A stretch of 64,000 nt of DNA from Eleusine coracana subsp. coracana (GCA_032690845.1 CM064427.1:15883501-15947500), one strand, 5' to 3'. Counted from the first letter of the stretch, positions 36,268 through 49,921 are shown. A program made the numbers and translations. Notes: generated by a model not told the origin, from the sequence alone.

Positions 36268-37639
36268 CAGAGCATAAGCAACGGAAAAATATTGACATCA
36301 TCATGTACGTCATAGCTGTTGGAAAAACATTGAAGAAAGGAGCAAGGTAGAAATGATGCTGCACCCATTATTAATTAGTCCAACCCGGGTAACTTATCGA
36401 TCTGTTCCCTTATCCTCGATCGTGAATTTTCATCTTCCAAGTTAATGTCGAGCGATGTTGTTAGGGCACCAATTTTCATCCTCCTCCTTGACTTCTGCCA
36501 TTGGACTGAAAAGGCACCTTTTTTTCATGCTTCCTCTAAAGAATAACTAGTTAATTTGTCCACGCATTTACATAGCTAGTCTATATATCTTTTTTAGAAG
36601 TAGTAAGATAGTTTTCTCAAATTTTATACTTATACCTTATATAAATTGAATTATTAAACATCACTACCTTGTTGCGTAAAGTTACTCTCAAAGCACTCAT
36701 TCGGTGGAGCTCACGTGCCACTAATATTATGTTGATTTTAAAAATATTGTTGTGTTTTCACCGTCCTAGATCCGTCTAGCACTTCATCAAACCTTCTCTC
36801 TCTCTCTTCTGGCGATGGAGCTATAAAAACCATGAAACAGGATGTAAGCGGAGGAGAGGCGAGAGTGTTGAGGTAACATAGTTGGGGAGGAGAAGATTAT
36901 AATCAACCTTATTGAGCTAAGGCACAATAACGATAGAGTTCCACCTCCATATAGTGAAAGTGGTCGTGCGTGTTGTAGACGTCGGAGTCATGGGGGAAGA
37001 AAAGCGAAAAAAGATCTAATGGCTAAAGAAAAATTAATAGAACAATCTTTTTATCTGCCATTGTAATTGTTGGTTTGATAAAGATTACATGAACGTGTCA
37101 TCAAGTGCTATGAAAGGAATTCGGCAATCATTGAAAAGGAAATGTGGCACGTGAGAAATTTTGCAACTGGCAATGAAATGATATATGAGCAACTTTGAAA
37201 ATAATAGCCAATTTTTTAATAAAACAATATAAAGTAATGAAATGATACATGAGCAATTTTGAAAATATAGCCAATTTTTAATAAAACAATATATAGTATC
37301 TCTACTATAAAGGCTAAACTTCCTGCGTAAAACCACTCACCTGAGATTACGCCCATCTCCATTCTAATAGTGATTGATTGAAACTGAATTGCAGGTCCGG
37401 TAATTAGATCAGTCTTGACTGGACGTATGATTCGTGGGCCCCTCTCTCTCGAGAACGTAACATCTTACGCCTCCTACGCTCAGTGTCGTTCGGAATTCAA
37501 TAACTTTTTTCACCAGCGTTGTTGTTTACCGGCCCGCAGACACAAAGCGTTGATTTCCTTCTTCGTCGCCCGTGATTGATGGATCACCCAAGCAAAAGCG
37601 ATCGATTCCTCTCCATTTGTCGAGCAGTGAGATTCCTCG

Positions 37640-37930
37640 GCGGCGGCCACCTCCATCGACCGGTCCCTCCACAGCGGCTTCCCCCACTGCGCCGTCCATA
37701 AGGTCTCCTCCGAGCTCGAGGCCAACGCCTTCCAGCGCCACGCCGCTGACCTCCTCACCCCCGACCTCCTGTCGCCAGTAGCGTCCTCGATTCCTTCCTC
37801 CTCTGCCTCGATCAGATTCGGGCCCTCACCACCGCCTGCTCCACCGCCTCATCGCCGACTTCTTCGAGCGCACAGTCAAGGCGCTCCACCTCTACAGATA
37901 AGCTCCAGCTCGTCCGACTGTGCCGCAACT
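37640..37930 (+). pseudogene. Captured fragment of a ROH1/BPS1-like (DUF793) gene
   Basis: Translated with frame changes, the stretch contains ELEANAFQRHAADL, then VLDSFLLCLDQIRAL, then LIADFFERTVKALHLY. In ROH1/BPS1-type plant proteins comparable segments occur in the same order: an ELEAFQRQ-like start, a LLDSFLCCQEEF-like segment and a RL.DYFERSVKALD-like segment. At least two frameshifts break it, and no start or downstream domain follows. It lies 340 bp inside the Helitron, so it is read as captured exon DNA. The family call rests on remembered motifs and should be tested. Confidence 0.5.
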
Positions 37931-38783
37931 ACCTCACCCGCTCTCAGGCGCCAGAGTCATCGCCGCCGACGCCGCTTTGGAGAAGGCCCATATCCGCCGG
38001 GCGCGCACGTCCACATCACCGATGCATCCTCTCCGGCATCACCATCTCCTCGAAACGGCGACCCTCTGCTCCTATTTGCTCATACTCGAGATGTCATGAT
38101 GACGCCGATGCTTGATTTGGATGGCCACCTCATTCCTTCACTATCGTATTGCTGCCCCGGTCTTCCACCACAGCAAAACTGATCTGGTTCTCCACCATCG
38201 AAGGAGGTAGTAATGTGCTGCCTCCCTGGTCCTCCATCACCGCATCTCGTCCTCTCTTCTCCATCACCTCGCTGATGTCAAGCCTAGGTGTGTGAACCTA
38301 CGTCTGCCTCATGCCATCTTCTGTGGTGCTATAACAACATATTAATTCGATTAATCCATCCTTCTAGGGCTCTTTGGCTTCATGCTCACTGGCGGTCCAT
38401 TGGTTGTGCTGCTACAGGTGCTTCAGAATAGACCGTGACCAAGGGTGGTGCAGGTTCGCCCCTGTTTTCTTCCATCTCTTATTCTTGTTACTTGAGTTCA
38501 TCAATTTTTGCACCTAAGTATCCATCCGATGTGAATTGCTAACACCATCTGGATCCTTTCTTTGATCTGCACGTTCAATTGCCTGAAGTGCAAATATCAT
38601 ATCCAGTTTTATCTTGATCATGTGCTCTAAATGACTGTCAATTTTTATCTTTTTATTTTTCTCAATTGCCTTGCTTTTGCATGTTCAGTTCATTGATAGG
38701 TTTTTAAATTTATGAGTCTCCTTTTTTTTTTGTTTCTAAATATAAAAGGCCAAATAACTGACATGCTTCTTTTTCATCGTAGG

Positions 38784-38854
38784 GTGTTCCAATTAAGAAA
38801 TGTAAGAAGTTCCAAGTGCACCGGCTCTATTTGGCTTATCATCATGCACTGAGG
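38784..38854 (+). other. Exon-like piece inside the Helitron, source unknown
   Basis: A short open stretch between a tag acceptor and a gag/gtacg donor reads KKCKKFQVHRLYLAYHHA in one frame. It may be another captured exon. I do not recognise it. Confidence 0.3.
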
Positions 38855-40669
38855 TACGATCTTTTCCTACACCTATCCCTAATTTTGCTCACCAATAATT
38901 TTGCATTCTGTGGAACTAGAATGGAAAATAATTTTGCACCATGTTGTGCCCGACTGTGGTCTTCTTGGCCTATCTTGATCGTAGAAAATAGAAGCGATGC
39001 CCCCTCCCACTCTATTTCTCTATCCTTCCTGTGGATGGGTCATTCCTCTATAACCATGATGTGAACCAGGCTACGTTATGTCTATTTCATTCTTACGGAA
39101 TTTTGTGATATCCCTGCCTTTTTCTATGCAAGCAATTCTGATAGGAGCAGAACAAAAACTATCTCTGGTCTACCGAAGCTTGCTTTTTGGGGACACAAAT
39201 TTGGGGAGAATTTTGGGGTGGAAGTATTTGACAATAAAGCAGAGCTAACATCACACTATGCAACCAATGATTTTTATTGTATGCAAGCTATTTTAGCTCT
39301 GGTTGGTTGACTTTATCATTTTGTAAGGAGATTCTAAAAATAAAATCTTGAACATTTCGGCAATATTGTTACATCAGCTGGTCATGTTGGGTTACTTTTG
39401 CTGGTCATGTTGGGTTACTATTGCGCATTATGAGGTTTCAATTGCTAGCATCTTTGCGAAAATGGGGAATAAGCTGGATCATGGAGGATAGCAGCAGCAA
39501 TCATCCTTGTGGGAGCTCTAAATTCTACAAAGCATTCTTCTGCTTGAAACCTCATAGTTAACAACCAATGCTTGGAATGTTACTACAAAAAATGATTGCA
39601 AACTGCAGAGATGGCATCAATTTTTTTTTTTTTGAATATTACTATGAAAGCTTTGGCATCTAAGGTGTACAACAAAGTATTTCTTTTCAGATTGATAGCT
39701 TTTGCAAATGACTAAAATTGATTTTAGTTTTAGCATACATATCGTTGTATATTCTGACTGTTGATATTTTGTGCCTTTCTGTAGATAAGATGTGAATCAA
39801 TTTATGTGCTGACGTGGCTTGCAGAAGCAGCAACAAGGGCATGATCCTGCTGCAATAAGGTGTGCTTGAATCATTTTATATCTACTGTCGTAGAAAACCG
39901 GACAAGGTGAATAAATGGTGCTCAAACTTTCTTAAACTTTAACAAGTATAGTCTGAAGCCGAGTCGGCAGTATGATCATGGACACAGACAAATGGTATGT
40001 ATACATCTACTCGAATGAAGTGTTCAGTTGTTTTTAAACTGAAAAAATTTTGGTAGAAGTTTCAGACAGAGAACATCACTTCATACATTCATATTGTCAT
40101 GGGGAGATTGGTTATTAGAATGCAGTTTTCTAAACTGGCAATCTTGCTGCTTAATGTATAGTAATTCTGAAGGTGTCATTTGGTCTTATACATGACACTC
40201 ATATGCTGGTCAAAACTGGTTCAGTTTTCTGACAACATTCTAACTTGTGATTTTGTAGGCTCGCCACTTTTCTCTGATTTTTTCTTTGCATCAGTTTCAG
40301 ATTTGTCTGCTTATAATTAGAGGACTGTCATGCACTCGATGAAGTCAACCTATATTCTGCACGTGCGCGTCCACAACATGCAGCTTCGTTTGTATAGTCA
40401 GTGATTCTTAGCGTTCTAAACGAATTTATGCAGTGCTTCTAAGAATTCGTTTGTGCATTTCTTGATCTTGAGGTTTCATTGAATTGCCAGAAAGAAACCT
40501 GACAATGTGCAGTAGGTTGTGTTTCAGAACTATAAATAGAAGCCAGAGCAGTAGTTTGTTTTGTTAGAATTTTGCCCTGAGAGCAGCAACATTTAGAGAC
40601 TATGTACCTCTGATTTGTATACAAGTGTTTCTTTTAAAGCTTTTTGAGGTTCTTATGTGTCTCCTGTAA

Positions 40670-40800
40670 CCAACAGGTCCCGGGTTCGAGCCGCGGTCTC
40701 CCCGCATTGCACAGGCAGGGGTAAGGCCTGCCACTGACACCCTTCCCCAAACCCCATACAGTGTGGGAGCTCTCAGCACTGGGTACAGCCTTATGTCCCT
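40670..40800 (+). mobile_element. tRNA-derived SINE fragment nested in the Helitron
   Basis: ggtcccgggttcgagccgcg contains a pol III B box (GGTTCGAGCC). It is followed by the body typical of grass SINEs (aggcaggggtaaggcctgcc, a cccatacagtgtggga stem, then agcactgggta). The tRNA-like 5' part with the A box is missing, so the copy is 5'-truncated. Confidence 0.75.
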
Positions 40801-42325
40801 CCTACTAGAATTGGATTAAACATGCCTTAATATCTGCCATTCTGTAGACGATGAAGGTACAAGATATGGGCTTCATAAGTTCTATTTTGTCATCTGGATA
40901 TCATGCTATATGATTATGTGCAGCTGCACCAGAAATGTTCATTTTAGGTAGCCTAAATTTACTTAGGTGTTTTTAGACTTCACTACGGTATACTCCATAC
41001 AGCTTTGAAATAATTCCAATGCCAATTTACATGAGATAATTAACATCAATGTATTTTGAAATGATTCTTTGGTTAACACAGTGCATACTATACTGTCTGT
41101 CACTCCTGTATTGTGATTAGTCTGTTCCTTTTATTATGATGCAGCAATATTTTTTGGCAATAGCTCCCAGTATTGAAATAGTAACTACTGGTGCTCTATG
41201 AAAACTGATCATCTCAATTTTCTTCAGGATGCTACCATTAATTGAGCAGCTTCTTCCTTTTTTCGTTCTTTGCTTAAGGACAAGTACCCCGATGTTTGAC
41301 TCAAACATAATCAGCAAAACTTGATCAGGTTAATCAGGTAGGTGCTATTTTTTATTGGTCATTGTTGAATTTCATTTTTGTTGCTTCTTCATTCGTGATT
41401 CTCGCACAAGCTGCAGTATCTCGTTAAGCTCTTTTTCAAACTCTATGAGATGATATATAAGTTTCATGTGATCTTTCAGGTTATTGGAATTGACCTGCTA
41501 TCATAATTGCTACCACCGGCCATTGTAGAACTTGCACTGGAGAGTTCATCTTGCAATAATTCAATACATTCTGTTGTTGGCAAGTCAGTTGGGAGTTGGA
41601 TTTTTTTTTTATATAACAAGATATAGGGCCACTATTCATGGAATGGTGTGAAGATAAGGTTTGTATTATTCTGATTATTCGCATAAAAATAGTTTATTTG
41701 AAAAACAAAGCCCACTCATTCTTTTTTTATGAAGGCATAGGTTTGTTGTTTCCCTGATATGGTATATAAAAAAAGGTTTAACATTTGTTGTAACCCTACT
41801 TGTAGATGCTATGGATGATATTAAGGTTGCATATATGTTTTTTTATCAGACAAATGCTATGTAGTGATTAGTGTGTGTTTCTGATATTTTGTTGTCAAAA
41901 CTAGAATTACACAAAATGACATGCTGCATTTTTCAATTGCAGCATCACGAGCTAATTAGAGCAAAATACATTTATAATGGATGAGTGCATAAATAACTTA
42001 AGTAGTTCGTATGTATCCAAATCACCTCTGAAATTTGGCAAGAGTTTTGTTTCCTTTACAATGTGGATATCTGGATATGGCACATGCCAACACCATGGAT
42101 GCTTACTTTTGGCTCCCTGGATCGCTATTATACTTGTGGTCAAAGGCATCTTCATACCCAAGTTACCATGCTCATTCATTGAAATCTGATCAATTATTTG
42201 GATCTATGGATAAGTTATTGAGTAGATTATTTGGGCATAAATGTCTTAAACTGTGTGGTCTGGAATAGGATTACTTGGTGCTTTGTGGGTATAAATTCAT
42301 TTACTAACTAAAGTTTCAATTTCAG

Positions 42326-42415
42326 GATTTCTCGATCAGAGACACTGCTGCTAACAAATTGAAGAACCTAGCAGAGTGTGGTCCAGAGTGGGCAATGCAG
42401 CATATAATTCCTCAG
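42326..42415 (+). pseudogene. Captured single exon of PP2A scaffold subunit A
   Basis: The 90-nt segment is open for 30 codons and lies between a ttcag acceptor and a cag/gtgcct donor. It includes SIRDTAANKLKNLAE and GPEWAMQHIIPQ, a HEAT-repeat segment characteristic of PP2A regulatory subunit A. It keeps intron on both sides, so genomic DNA and not cDNA was captured. Compared with the usual family sequence it is short by one or two residues after LAE. No other PP2A-A exon was found nearby, so it is not a working gene. Confidence 0.8.
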
Positions 42416-43337
42416 GTGCCTCTCATCTGATATCTGAACACTAGACATTTGAATCTACTCCTGTTGTTTACAAGTAGGCAGAATCTTATGGCTATGACTC
42501 GGCATTTTTCTTTGCCTTACCAAAGTTAATAATTACTTTGGTTTCAATTATGTTATTAGGAGAATGTGGCCGTTTTTGTTTGGATCAGTTAAGAAAATGT
42601 ATGTCACTATATGCCATGTTGTAAATAGCTTCAGTTGATTTACAAACCTTTGTTGCAAATGTAAGTTAGGTTAGATAAATGATGAAACTACGTGATGGAA
42701 TAACATTTATAAAAAAGAAGTCTTCATTCTTCTATATGTTGTATTACAACATATTGTACTGGAAAGTGGAATGCGGATTTAATAGTATATGGTTCACCTT
42801 CTTATTCATGTTGACCACATTCTCATGCTAGGTAATGAATCAGACAATACAACTATACACAATACGTATTTACTTGGAAGGTGAATATGAAGGTGATGCT
42901 TGGGGCACATATTTTCTTGGGTCAGTGTATGATTTCAGTTTACTTGTATAATTTACCTTCTTTTCTGTTCCTGATTTCTTTTAGCAAAAGATGCATTGAA
43001 CATTTTCTGTTTCATTGTAGAGTGCTTGACTGGTAGTGATGGACATCTTGATGAGTCTGTGTCCAGCGGAGAAGAGGAAATGGCCACTTCTGGTGATCTA
43101 CTATAGAGGTAGTTGTGCTTAGACTGCTTTTCTACGCTTTTTTTTCCAGAGATCATCTTGTTTAGCCAATTTTCCTACTATAAGCTATTTTGCTCTGTTT
43201 GTTCATGTTTTTAGGTAGAAATTAGGAAATAGAATTTTCCTTCACAGCTTTTATAAGCTTTTGAGCATTAGACTGATTGGGTTTCTTCTTGAGGCAACAA
43301 CCTCGGAAAGACAGAAGATATTGCTCATTGTTTGTTT

Positions 43338-43970
43338 GACTGGAAGATGTTAGGATCAGTCGTGCTAGAGGCATATGTGCTGCGCTGGAAACACAGTTCA
43401 AAAACAGGCTGCATGTATATATGGCTGTGTTGTGGATAAAATTGTTTTTATAAGTGGGATGAATGGATTCAAGGCTTCTTGGCGTTCTTCGTATCTAGAA
43501 AAGTCCAGAGTTACTTACATATTCAGCGTGATGGTGTCTCTTCATGCCAGTATGGTAATGTCAGATTCTAACTGCCAGGGGCTTAGCATATTGGCACCTA
43601 GCATATCATGGAGACTGGAACCATTGCTGCCACTCCAAGAAGTTGTTGTCAATGCATATGCCATCGATGAGATTTCATCTTACATCACAATGTTATTTTT
43701 CAGCAGCAAGTCTCCTGAGTTTTTTAGGTGTCTTCTTTGCTCCTTTGAACTTCATACTGGTGTTGTTTCTTCGTGGCAAGATCAGAAAGTGTCTAGAATC
43801 TTTACAACTCATTGCTAGAGGAAGAGAGCTTGTGGTTGCAAGTGGAATTATGCAGGGTCCACTTGACCTCGAGCTTCTAAAAAATTGTCATGAAAAGACT
43901 GATGACTTGTGTGCCTATTATGGTGGTCCAGAATTTGGAAAAGTGACATATTTTATACCTCTCCTTTGAA
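43338..43970 (+). other. Open frames near the Helitron 3' end, source unknown
   Basis: Overlapping frames of 147 (43375-43818) and 108 codons (43643-43969) and an upstream stretch reading RISRARGICAALETQF suggest a captured, frameshifted gene piece. I cannot assign a family. A hydrophobic stretch (FFAPLNFILVLFL) is visible in the second frame. Confidence 0.3.
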
Positions 43971-44452
43971 GAAATTTTGGCAGACTGTACAGAGGTGATG
44001 TTATCGATTCTTTGAAAGTGGGTTGACAAATGAAATTGAGTCTTACCTTTAGTTTTCTCTATTCCTTCACACTGGGTTAACACATGCAATGCAGTCTGAC
44101 CATTGGTTTTCTGTAGTGAAAGTAGGATATCATCACATCATCCTAAATGTAAGATATATTTTCACCACAGATTATAGATAACTATTATAGATGTTGATAT
44201 CACAAAGATACAACTACAAGGTTGTTTTGAGAGAATCAAGAATACAAATCTGATTATTGGTCATTGAGTGTGCTCTGGATAGTCTGGATTCCATGTTACA
44301 TGGACTATGTATTGTGGAACACTTGTCATGTGTATAACATGTATGTAATATCTGATATTATATAATAGTTCTGTTTTAATAGTAATAGGCTTTTTTATTA
44401 AATATATTCTTAGTGCGAGGATAGCACGTGTGTGCCGCACGTGAAGTACTAG

Positions 44453-47400
44453 TATTTTCTATAATGGTATTGGTGGGTAATTTTTAAACATGTCAAAGGG
44501 TATTTTGGTCTAATTCTTTTATAATAATAATGGTGGATAAATTTCTCTTTTATTTTCTGTAATTAACATGGGAATTTCTAGCACTTAAGATCGAATGTGA
44601 AGACTTTTTTCTTGATTAAATATATATATAATAGATAGATATTGTGTCTTTGACACACTATCATAAGGAATAAAAAACATAAGAATAGGAAATATGCAGA
44701 AATCTGAGTACCGTGTCAAGTAATCTTGGGGTCATATTATGATATTATACTTACCCAAACAGATGATATAAATGCTCAAGTTCTGCAATACTCTTTCCAT
44801 TCCATTAGGCTTGCCCTTGTCCAGGTGGAATACAGATCATATATCAACCCACACATACGAACACATTCTTGTGTACTGGCCACGTGCACGCGTATGCCTT
44901 TCTACATGCAAATATCTGTTAGGACACACAGGTGCGCACCACCAAGCGCGCAACAAGAGGTGCAAGTGACATCAGTCTCCATCTAATAGGAGGCACGCAT
45001 TTTATGCCCTTCACTTTTCTTCATCGGCAAATCAGGAGCTGCCACAAGCTGATGCCCTCACGTGGAACCGAAATAATTTGCTCCAACGATAAAGGATCGT
45101 CCCTGGACACCTCCTATGATGACAGAGATCGAACCTTGGCCGGAAAGCGAAATCTTGATCCATCAAATCAAATCGCTGTTTCTTGTACCGAACTAGATTG
45201 TTTTGTCCGCGCAGTTGCACCGCTAGTACGTAAATAACTTTCAAATATTTCATTAACGTATTATAATGCGATCTATTTTGCTTTGGTGTCAATAATTAGT
45301 TAGTATTATATTAGAGTAATATTTCCAATGTATCATTATACTAAACTGTTGAATAATAAAAATCAAAATATGATGGCCTGGTGATGCAGTACAATGAATC
45401 TCTTTCTTTGAGAAAGATATGCCATTGCATATTGAATCAAACTATGTTGAATGTCCAATGCTTTTTAGGTGCCTATAGTTGTTCTTTTACTCTAAATTTC
45501 GATTCAAGAAATGTGAACTATAATATTTCAAACAGAATTTTACCCATAAAACTTTGGACCTTTTAAAGAAAACAGAGCAAATTAACATAGACCATAATAA
45601 GTGCTAGTAATACAGTAATATTCCTAAATAGTTTATAACCGAACATGAGTATCTACGTTCTTTCTTTCTGGTCCTCACTACAGTATAGAAACATACTGCC
45701 ATCAATGTCAGCCCTAGTTTCTATAATCGTACAATCACATAGTATATTAAACATGTTCTGTGTGTGTGATCAATCATCCAGTTGAAGCCAAATATAAAAT
45801 TAGCTCCTTCTTTTTTTATAATCACATCCTAAGTAGTTTCATAACTAATAAGTGTTGCATGCAGATTGATTCATAAATCTGGATCAATAATTTACTGTAG
45901 TTTTGTTAATGTAATTAAGGTTGGTTTCATACCTTGTTAACGTGAATTACGTGTCAGGCACTTTGTAGTATTTCATAGCGGATACCTTCCTGGCAGTACA
46001 AGAAGTCTCAGATAGCTTCTTCCTTGCAATTGTTAGTGTTTGTATGCTCATGGTAGGCCAGAAGAAAGAAGGAAATCAGCCCCTTGCCTCTATTGGAAGT
46101 AGGGACAACAGAAGAGCATGCACGATTAACAATCTTGGTGTTTTCGTGATAAATAAAAAAATTAAGAGCAGTTTTTCTCCCTTCTCCAATAGGCCCCCTT
46201 AAAAATGGATCAAAAACACTTTTGATTAGGCTGCAACAGCATTTGGACAACAACTGCATAAATTCTATTAAAAAGTGTGATTAGGGTCAACAACTCTTCC
46301 CAGTTTGGAGCTACAAATTAGAAGAATTTAAGAGGAATCAAAATATTGAGGGAGGCTTTAGGGTCCTATGGGAGGCATGTTTTTGTTATAAATCGCAATA
46401 TTTTGGGTTAGAGAAAGTTTTTGAATGCCTTTATTTTGGAGGTCATCTTATTAAAATCATAACTTAAGCAGGATCAGGGCCCTACTTTGTCAAGAAGTCC
46501 ATCCCTATTGCCATGGACATGTCCACCACGTCCACGAATCTGAACATGTCGTCCTTGATGATGTTTCGATCAGTACCTTGGTACTGATGAACTCAACGCA
46601 CTCGATCATGTCAAGAATTCAATCTTGATCGAACCTTGCTATCACGGTTCTCTCTACCTAAAGCTATTGGGCTTGTGCCTCCACTTGCTGGCGGCTTATC
46701 CACATCCACCTCACAAATCAAACGTGCGGGGATCCCACGGCGAGCCCGCGAGCTCGCCAAGGTCGTGCCAGCCATACATCTGCACATCACACGCAATGAA
46801 AACCGCAGTTTGTAAACCTCTTGGATTCTGCGCTGCCTATATCTCTGATGTAATAGACAAAGATCTATCAAACTGTTCCTTATACTAAAGAAACCTAGAG
46901 CAGGGTTGTTAAAGTTTGCTATCTGAAGATTTGTCAAGACCTGGAGCATTGTCCATTTGTGATTGGCAGAGGTACTGATTCCTGCCTATCGTAAATTGTT
47001 TCATGCTTAAAAAGCTATCCTCTTAAGCTATGATACTTCGCTTTTAGATGAAACTGAACGTACAATATGGTAATATAGTGAATGTAGACAGAGGTGATGA
47101 TGGATAGAATACATATCTGTCGGTCTTTGATGATGCTCGTTGTGCATGCAGTTGAAGACGCTGGCTTGATCAATGGCCGGAGACTTTCGATTATGTCATT
47201 AGCCGCCGAAGGTTTTGTCATCTTGCTGATTCTGAGTGAGTCAAGACGGATTTTTAATTATACTGAGAACGAAAATCAAACCTGACTTAGAGATAGATTT
47301 TTAGAGATATTTTAGTTATTGAAATATGTGAGACACTCTCAGAGATAGAGTACGTTTTCTTATAGATAAAAGACTGCTAGCTAGGATCCTTTTTGTACGC

Positions 47401-48428
47401 ATATTGTAGAGAAGTACAAGCCTACGATTGGATTTGTATATATGTATTGTCTTTTTTTAAAAAAAAACATAATATACATCTTTGCCTCTAAACCTGGAAA
47501 ATAATACAAAGAGGAGCTCAACGATCAGATGTTTTGCATTTTTTATGAGAATTTTTAGACTATTTCTCTTTTTTTTCTAGACACTGTGTTGAAAACTTTA
47601 TCTCCTTTTATTAATAAATAGATTGCAGGACTCTGACCAGCAACCGAATTTAACTAACTTACGAGAATCAACAGATGAATTCGGCAGATTGGGATCCTAA
47701 AAAATTAAGCACCGAGCTATATTGGTCAGTACTGCTGCCATGTCCTTGTAACAAAAGGTTCTTGACTAAATAGCTGCAGTTTAAAACGTGTATTAGCCTG
47801 AAGAAAAAAAAAAGACGAAGCGGAGCTGGATATTGAATGGGGGACTCTCAAATATTATACGTAGCCAGATTTGTCAAGGAGGCAAGACACACGTACCACA
47901 AATATGAATGACTGAAGCGGATTAGATATTCATTCGACAACTAATTACGTCTTTGAGACTCCAAAGTATACATATCTCTACGGCAGACATTTCCACCAAT
48001 TAAGCATAGCAAGGGAATGCACAAGATACCATGCAAACTCTTCAGTCATTGATAGAAGAATCATTGGTCACGACAATCATGTGTTGTGAATCCGGCACAG
48101 CATCAATGATCTATCTAGAAATTAAAGAATTAATGCAGTAATCCTTGACCAAGTAACTGGTCAAACTTATTGAGGTTTTTGTGTAGTCGCTCTATAGAGT
48201 AGTCAGAGGAGGACCTTCCAATATGGCAAGGTATGCCCTTTGTCATACCTAAATCTGGCGCAAATCACTCTTTACCCTCCTCGAATCTGTATCCAGGTCT
48301 TGGATTTCACGCCATGACAAGGGCTTTTGTGCTATGTCCGTTGGCTACTTGGGGAAGAAGACTATTAGGTTAGACCACACGAAGGTTATAGCCATATGGA
48401 CCTTATAAGTCACTAAGTCTGTGCTTTA
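44453..48428. other. Intergenic, AT-rich; no gene recognised
   Basis: ORFs are 60-112 codons, overlap on both strands and show no domains. 46490-46800 is somewhat GC-richer with in-frame stretches but no splice-supported model. Confidence 0.5.
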
Positions 48429-48999
48429 GGGTGTGTTTGTTTTGAGGGCAAGGTTGAATTGATAGGATCATCCATATTTTTCTGGATGGGATGATTCAAG
48501 GTATGTGTTTGATGGGATGGATGGAATGATCCAGTTTTATGTTTGGTTAGATGGATAAAAATGGATAGGACAAGATGAAATAATGAAATTATATATCTTA
48601 TTATTAGATAATAATACTTAATTATATACTAATTAATATGATTTAATATTTATTGATCTTAATTATATCTTAATAATTTTTAATTAGTAATAAAAACATT
48701 AATTATTATTAATTTTAGTATGATTGAGCTCTCTTCATGTACTAATTAATATCTTATTGCTTATTAATAATAATATTATAATAAATCATACTAATAATAT
48801 CTAATTATTTTAGTAATCATCATCGTTACATAAGTTGGATAGGCTCATCCGGTCATTTTTACCGGATAGACTCATCCAACATCTTAAAGGAATATTCTTA
48901 TTCTAGTCCATCCCTATCCACCCTGACGGTGAATCAAACACTATACTGGATGGTCCTGTCCAAGCCTATCCAATCCAATCCAGTGAAACAAACAAACTC
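48429..48999. mobile_element. PIF/Harbinger-like MITE (571 bp)
   Basis: The left end gggtgtgtttgtt and right end aacaaacaaactc are inverted repeats, each flanked by TTA (48426-48428, 49000-49002). Subterminal blocks (gatgggatgattc, ggataggctcatcc, tccaatccaatcc) are partly inverted. The interior is very AT-rich and non-coding. Confidence 0.75.
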
Positions 49000-49291
49000 T
49001 TAATGTTTTGCATTTATGAAAAGGAGATAGGCTCAGAAGATCTAAGCAATGCTGAAGAGTGCCAGCCCAAATGAGAAATCCAAGCACTAATCCCTTTTGA
49101 ACCTTCTTTTTTTTCGCTCAGGCGCTCGTTGCTGCTCGATTCATTTGGAGCTCCAGCGATCTGTTGCATGCTGAATCTAAATCCAAACCAACAAGACTGC
49201 AGCTACAAATCATGTTAGATGTCTTCTTAATGAATGCAATGATACATGAAGGCAATAGCTTCCTGCTCTAATTGTATGTCTGTGCGTTGGT

Positions 49292-49309
49292 GGGGGGGGG
49301 GGGGGGGGT
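49292..49309 (+). repeat. Poly-G run of about 18 bases
   Basis: A homopolymer G tract, a likely site of length variation and of assembly error. Confidence 0.85.
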
Positions 49310-49802
49310 TGCAACAATGACAGGTTCTCGCCACACCAAAGATTTGTTGCTGGATGCACCACTGAGAGTAGCTGTGATATTCACGTTCTAAAGAAAAAAA
49401 AAGTTGTGATATTCACAACCCTCTGTTGGAACCAAGGGTCGATGAACAATGACATAAATACAGAAGAATATGAGTGTCTTTGTCGTGCGTGAATGTTTGC
49501 CAGGTCACAAACATCGGTTCTTTCTCTGTATTCCTCTCGGCTGGAGCCAACGAACCAACTGCATGTCACTTTATAGCCTCAGAGCGTGAGCAACGGTTAC
49601 ATGCGGTTCCTCACGGGCACTTACATATGACCTCCTGTTTTTGACCTGCAATACCTCGAATGTGAGTCGTTTCCTCATCTATATTCAATGGTCGTTCCCC
49701 AACTGACCACGAATTATGCTCAGCTCGCTCTACAACTAATCATGCACCTTGATTGCCTACACATGCGCGCAGCTCATCTGCATATAGATGTTCATGAATT
49801 GG

Positions 49803-49872
49803 TACACACACACATACACACAGAGACACAGACACAGACACACACAAATACAGACAGACACACACACACACA
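49803..49872 (+). repeat. CA-rich microsatellite
   Basis: An imperfect (CA)n tract with interspersed aga and aat units. It gives spurious Thr/His and Cys/Val frames on the two strands. Confidence 0.85.
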
Positions 49873-49921
49873 ATATTGAGTCTTGGATCACCCACGCATG
49901 GTTTCGAAGAATAAAAAAGAC

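Larger units (their letters stand above)
34716..37298. other. Intergenic between MFT copy 1 and the Helitron
   Basis: 34716-34748 is the former coding end of MFT copy 1. 35020-35150 resembles a Stowaway-type start (tactccccgcatct). A MITE candidate lies at 35157-35634 and a TA microsatellite at 36236. 37160-37298 holds a tandem duplication of about 75 bp (atgaaatgatayatgagcaa). No gene is seen. Confidence 0.5.
37299..44452 (+). mobile_element. Large gene-capturing Helitron (7,154 bp)
   Basis: The 5' end is tctctactataaaggc preceded by A (37298). The 3' end is aagtactag followed by T (44453), with a hairpin just upstream (cacgtg at 44425-44430, a short loop, cacgtg at 44438-44443). Together these meet the Helitron rules: TC start, CTRR end, a hairpin about 10 bases before the end, A/T insertion site and no duplication. 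No Rep/helicase frame is present, so it is non-autonomous. It carries at least two captured gene pieces in the same orientation (37640-37930 and 42326-42415), other exon-like pieces and a nested SINE fragment. Confidence 0.8.

Noticed and set aside
40670..40800. A tRNA gene
   Set aside because: Only the B box is present, there is no A box or cloverleaf, and the downstream body is that of a grass SINE.
48290..48410. Possible Ty3/Gypsy reverse transcriptase scrap (frame reading SVGYLGKKTIRLDHTKVIAI)
   Set aside because: It faintly resembles the segment after the RT active site, but it is about 23 residues long with no catalytic motif nearby.
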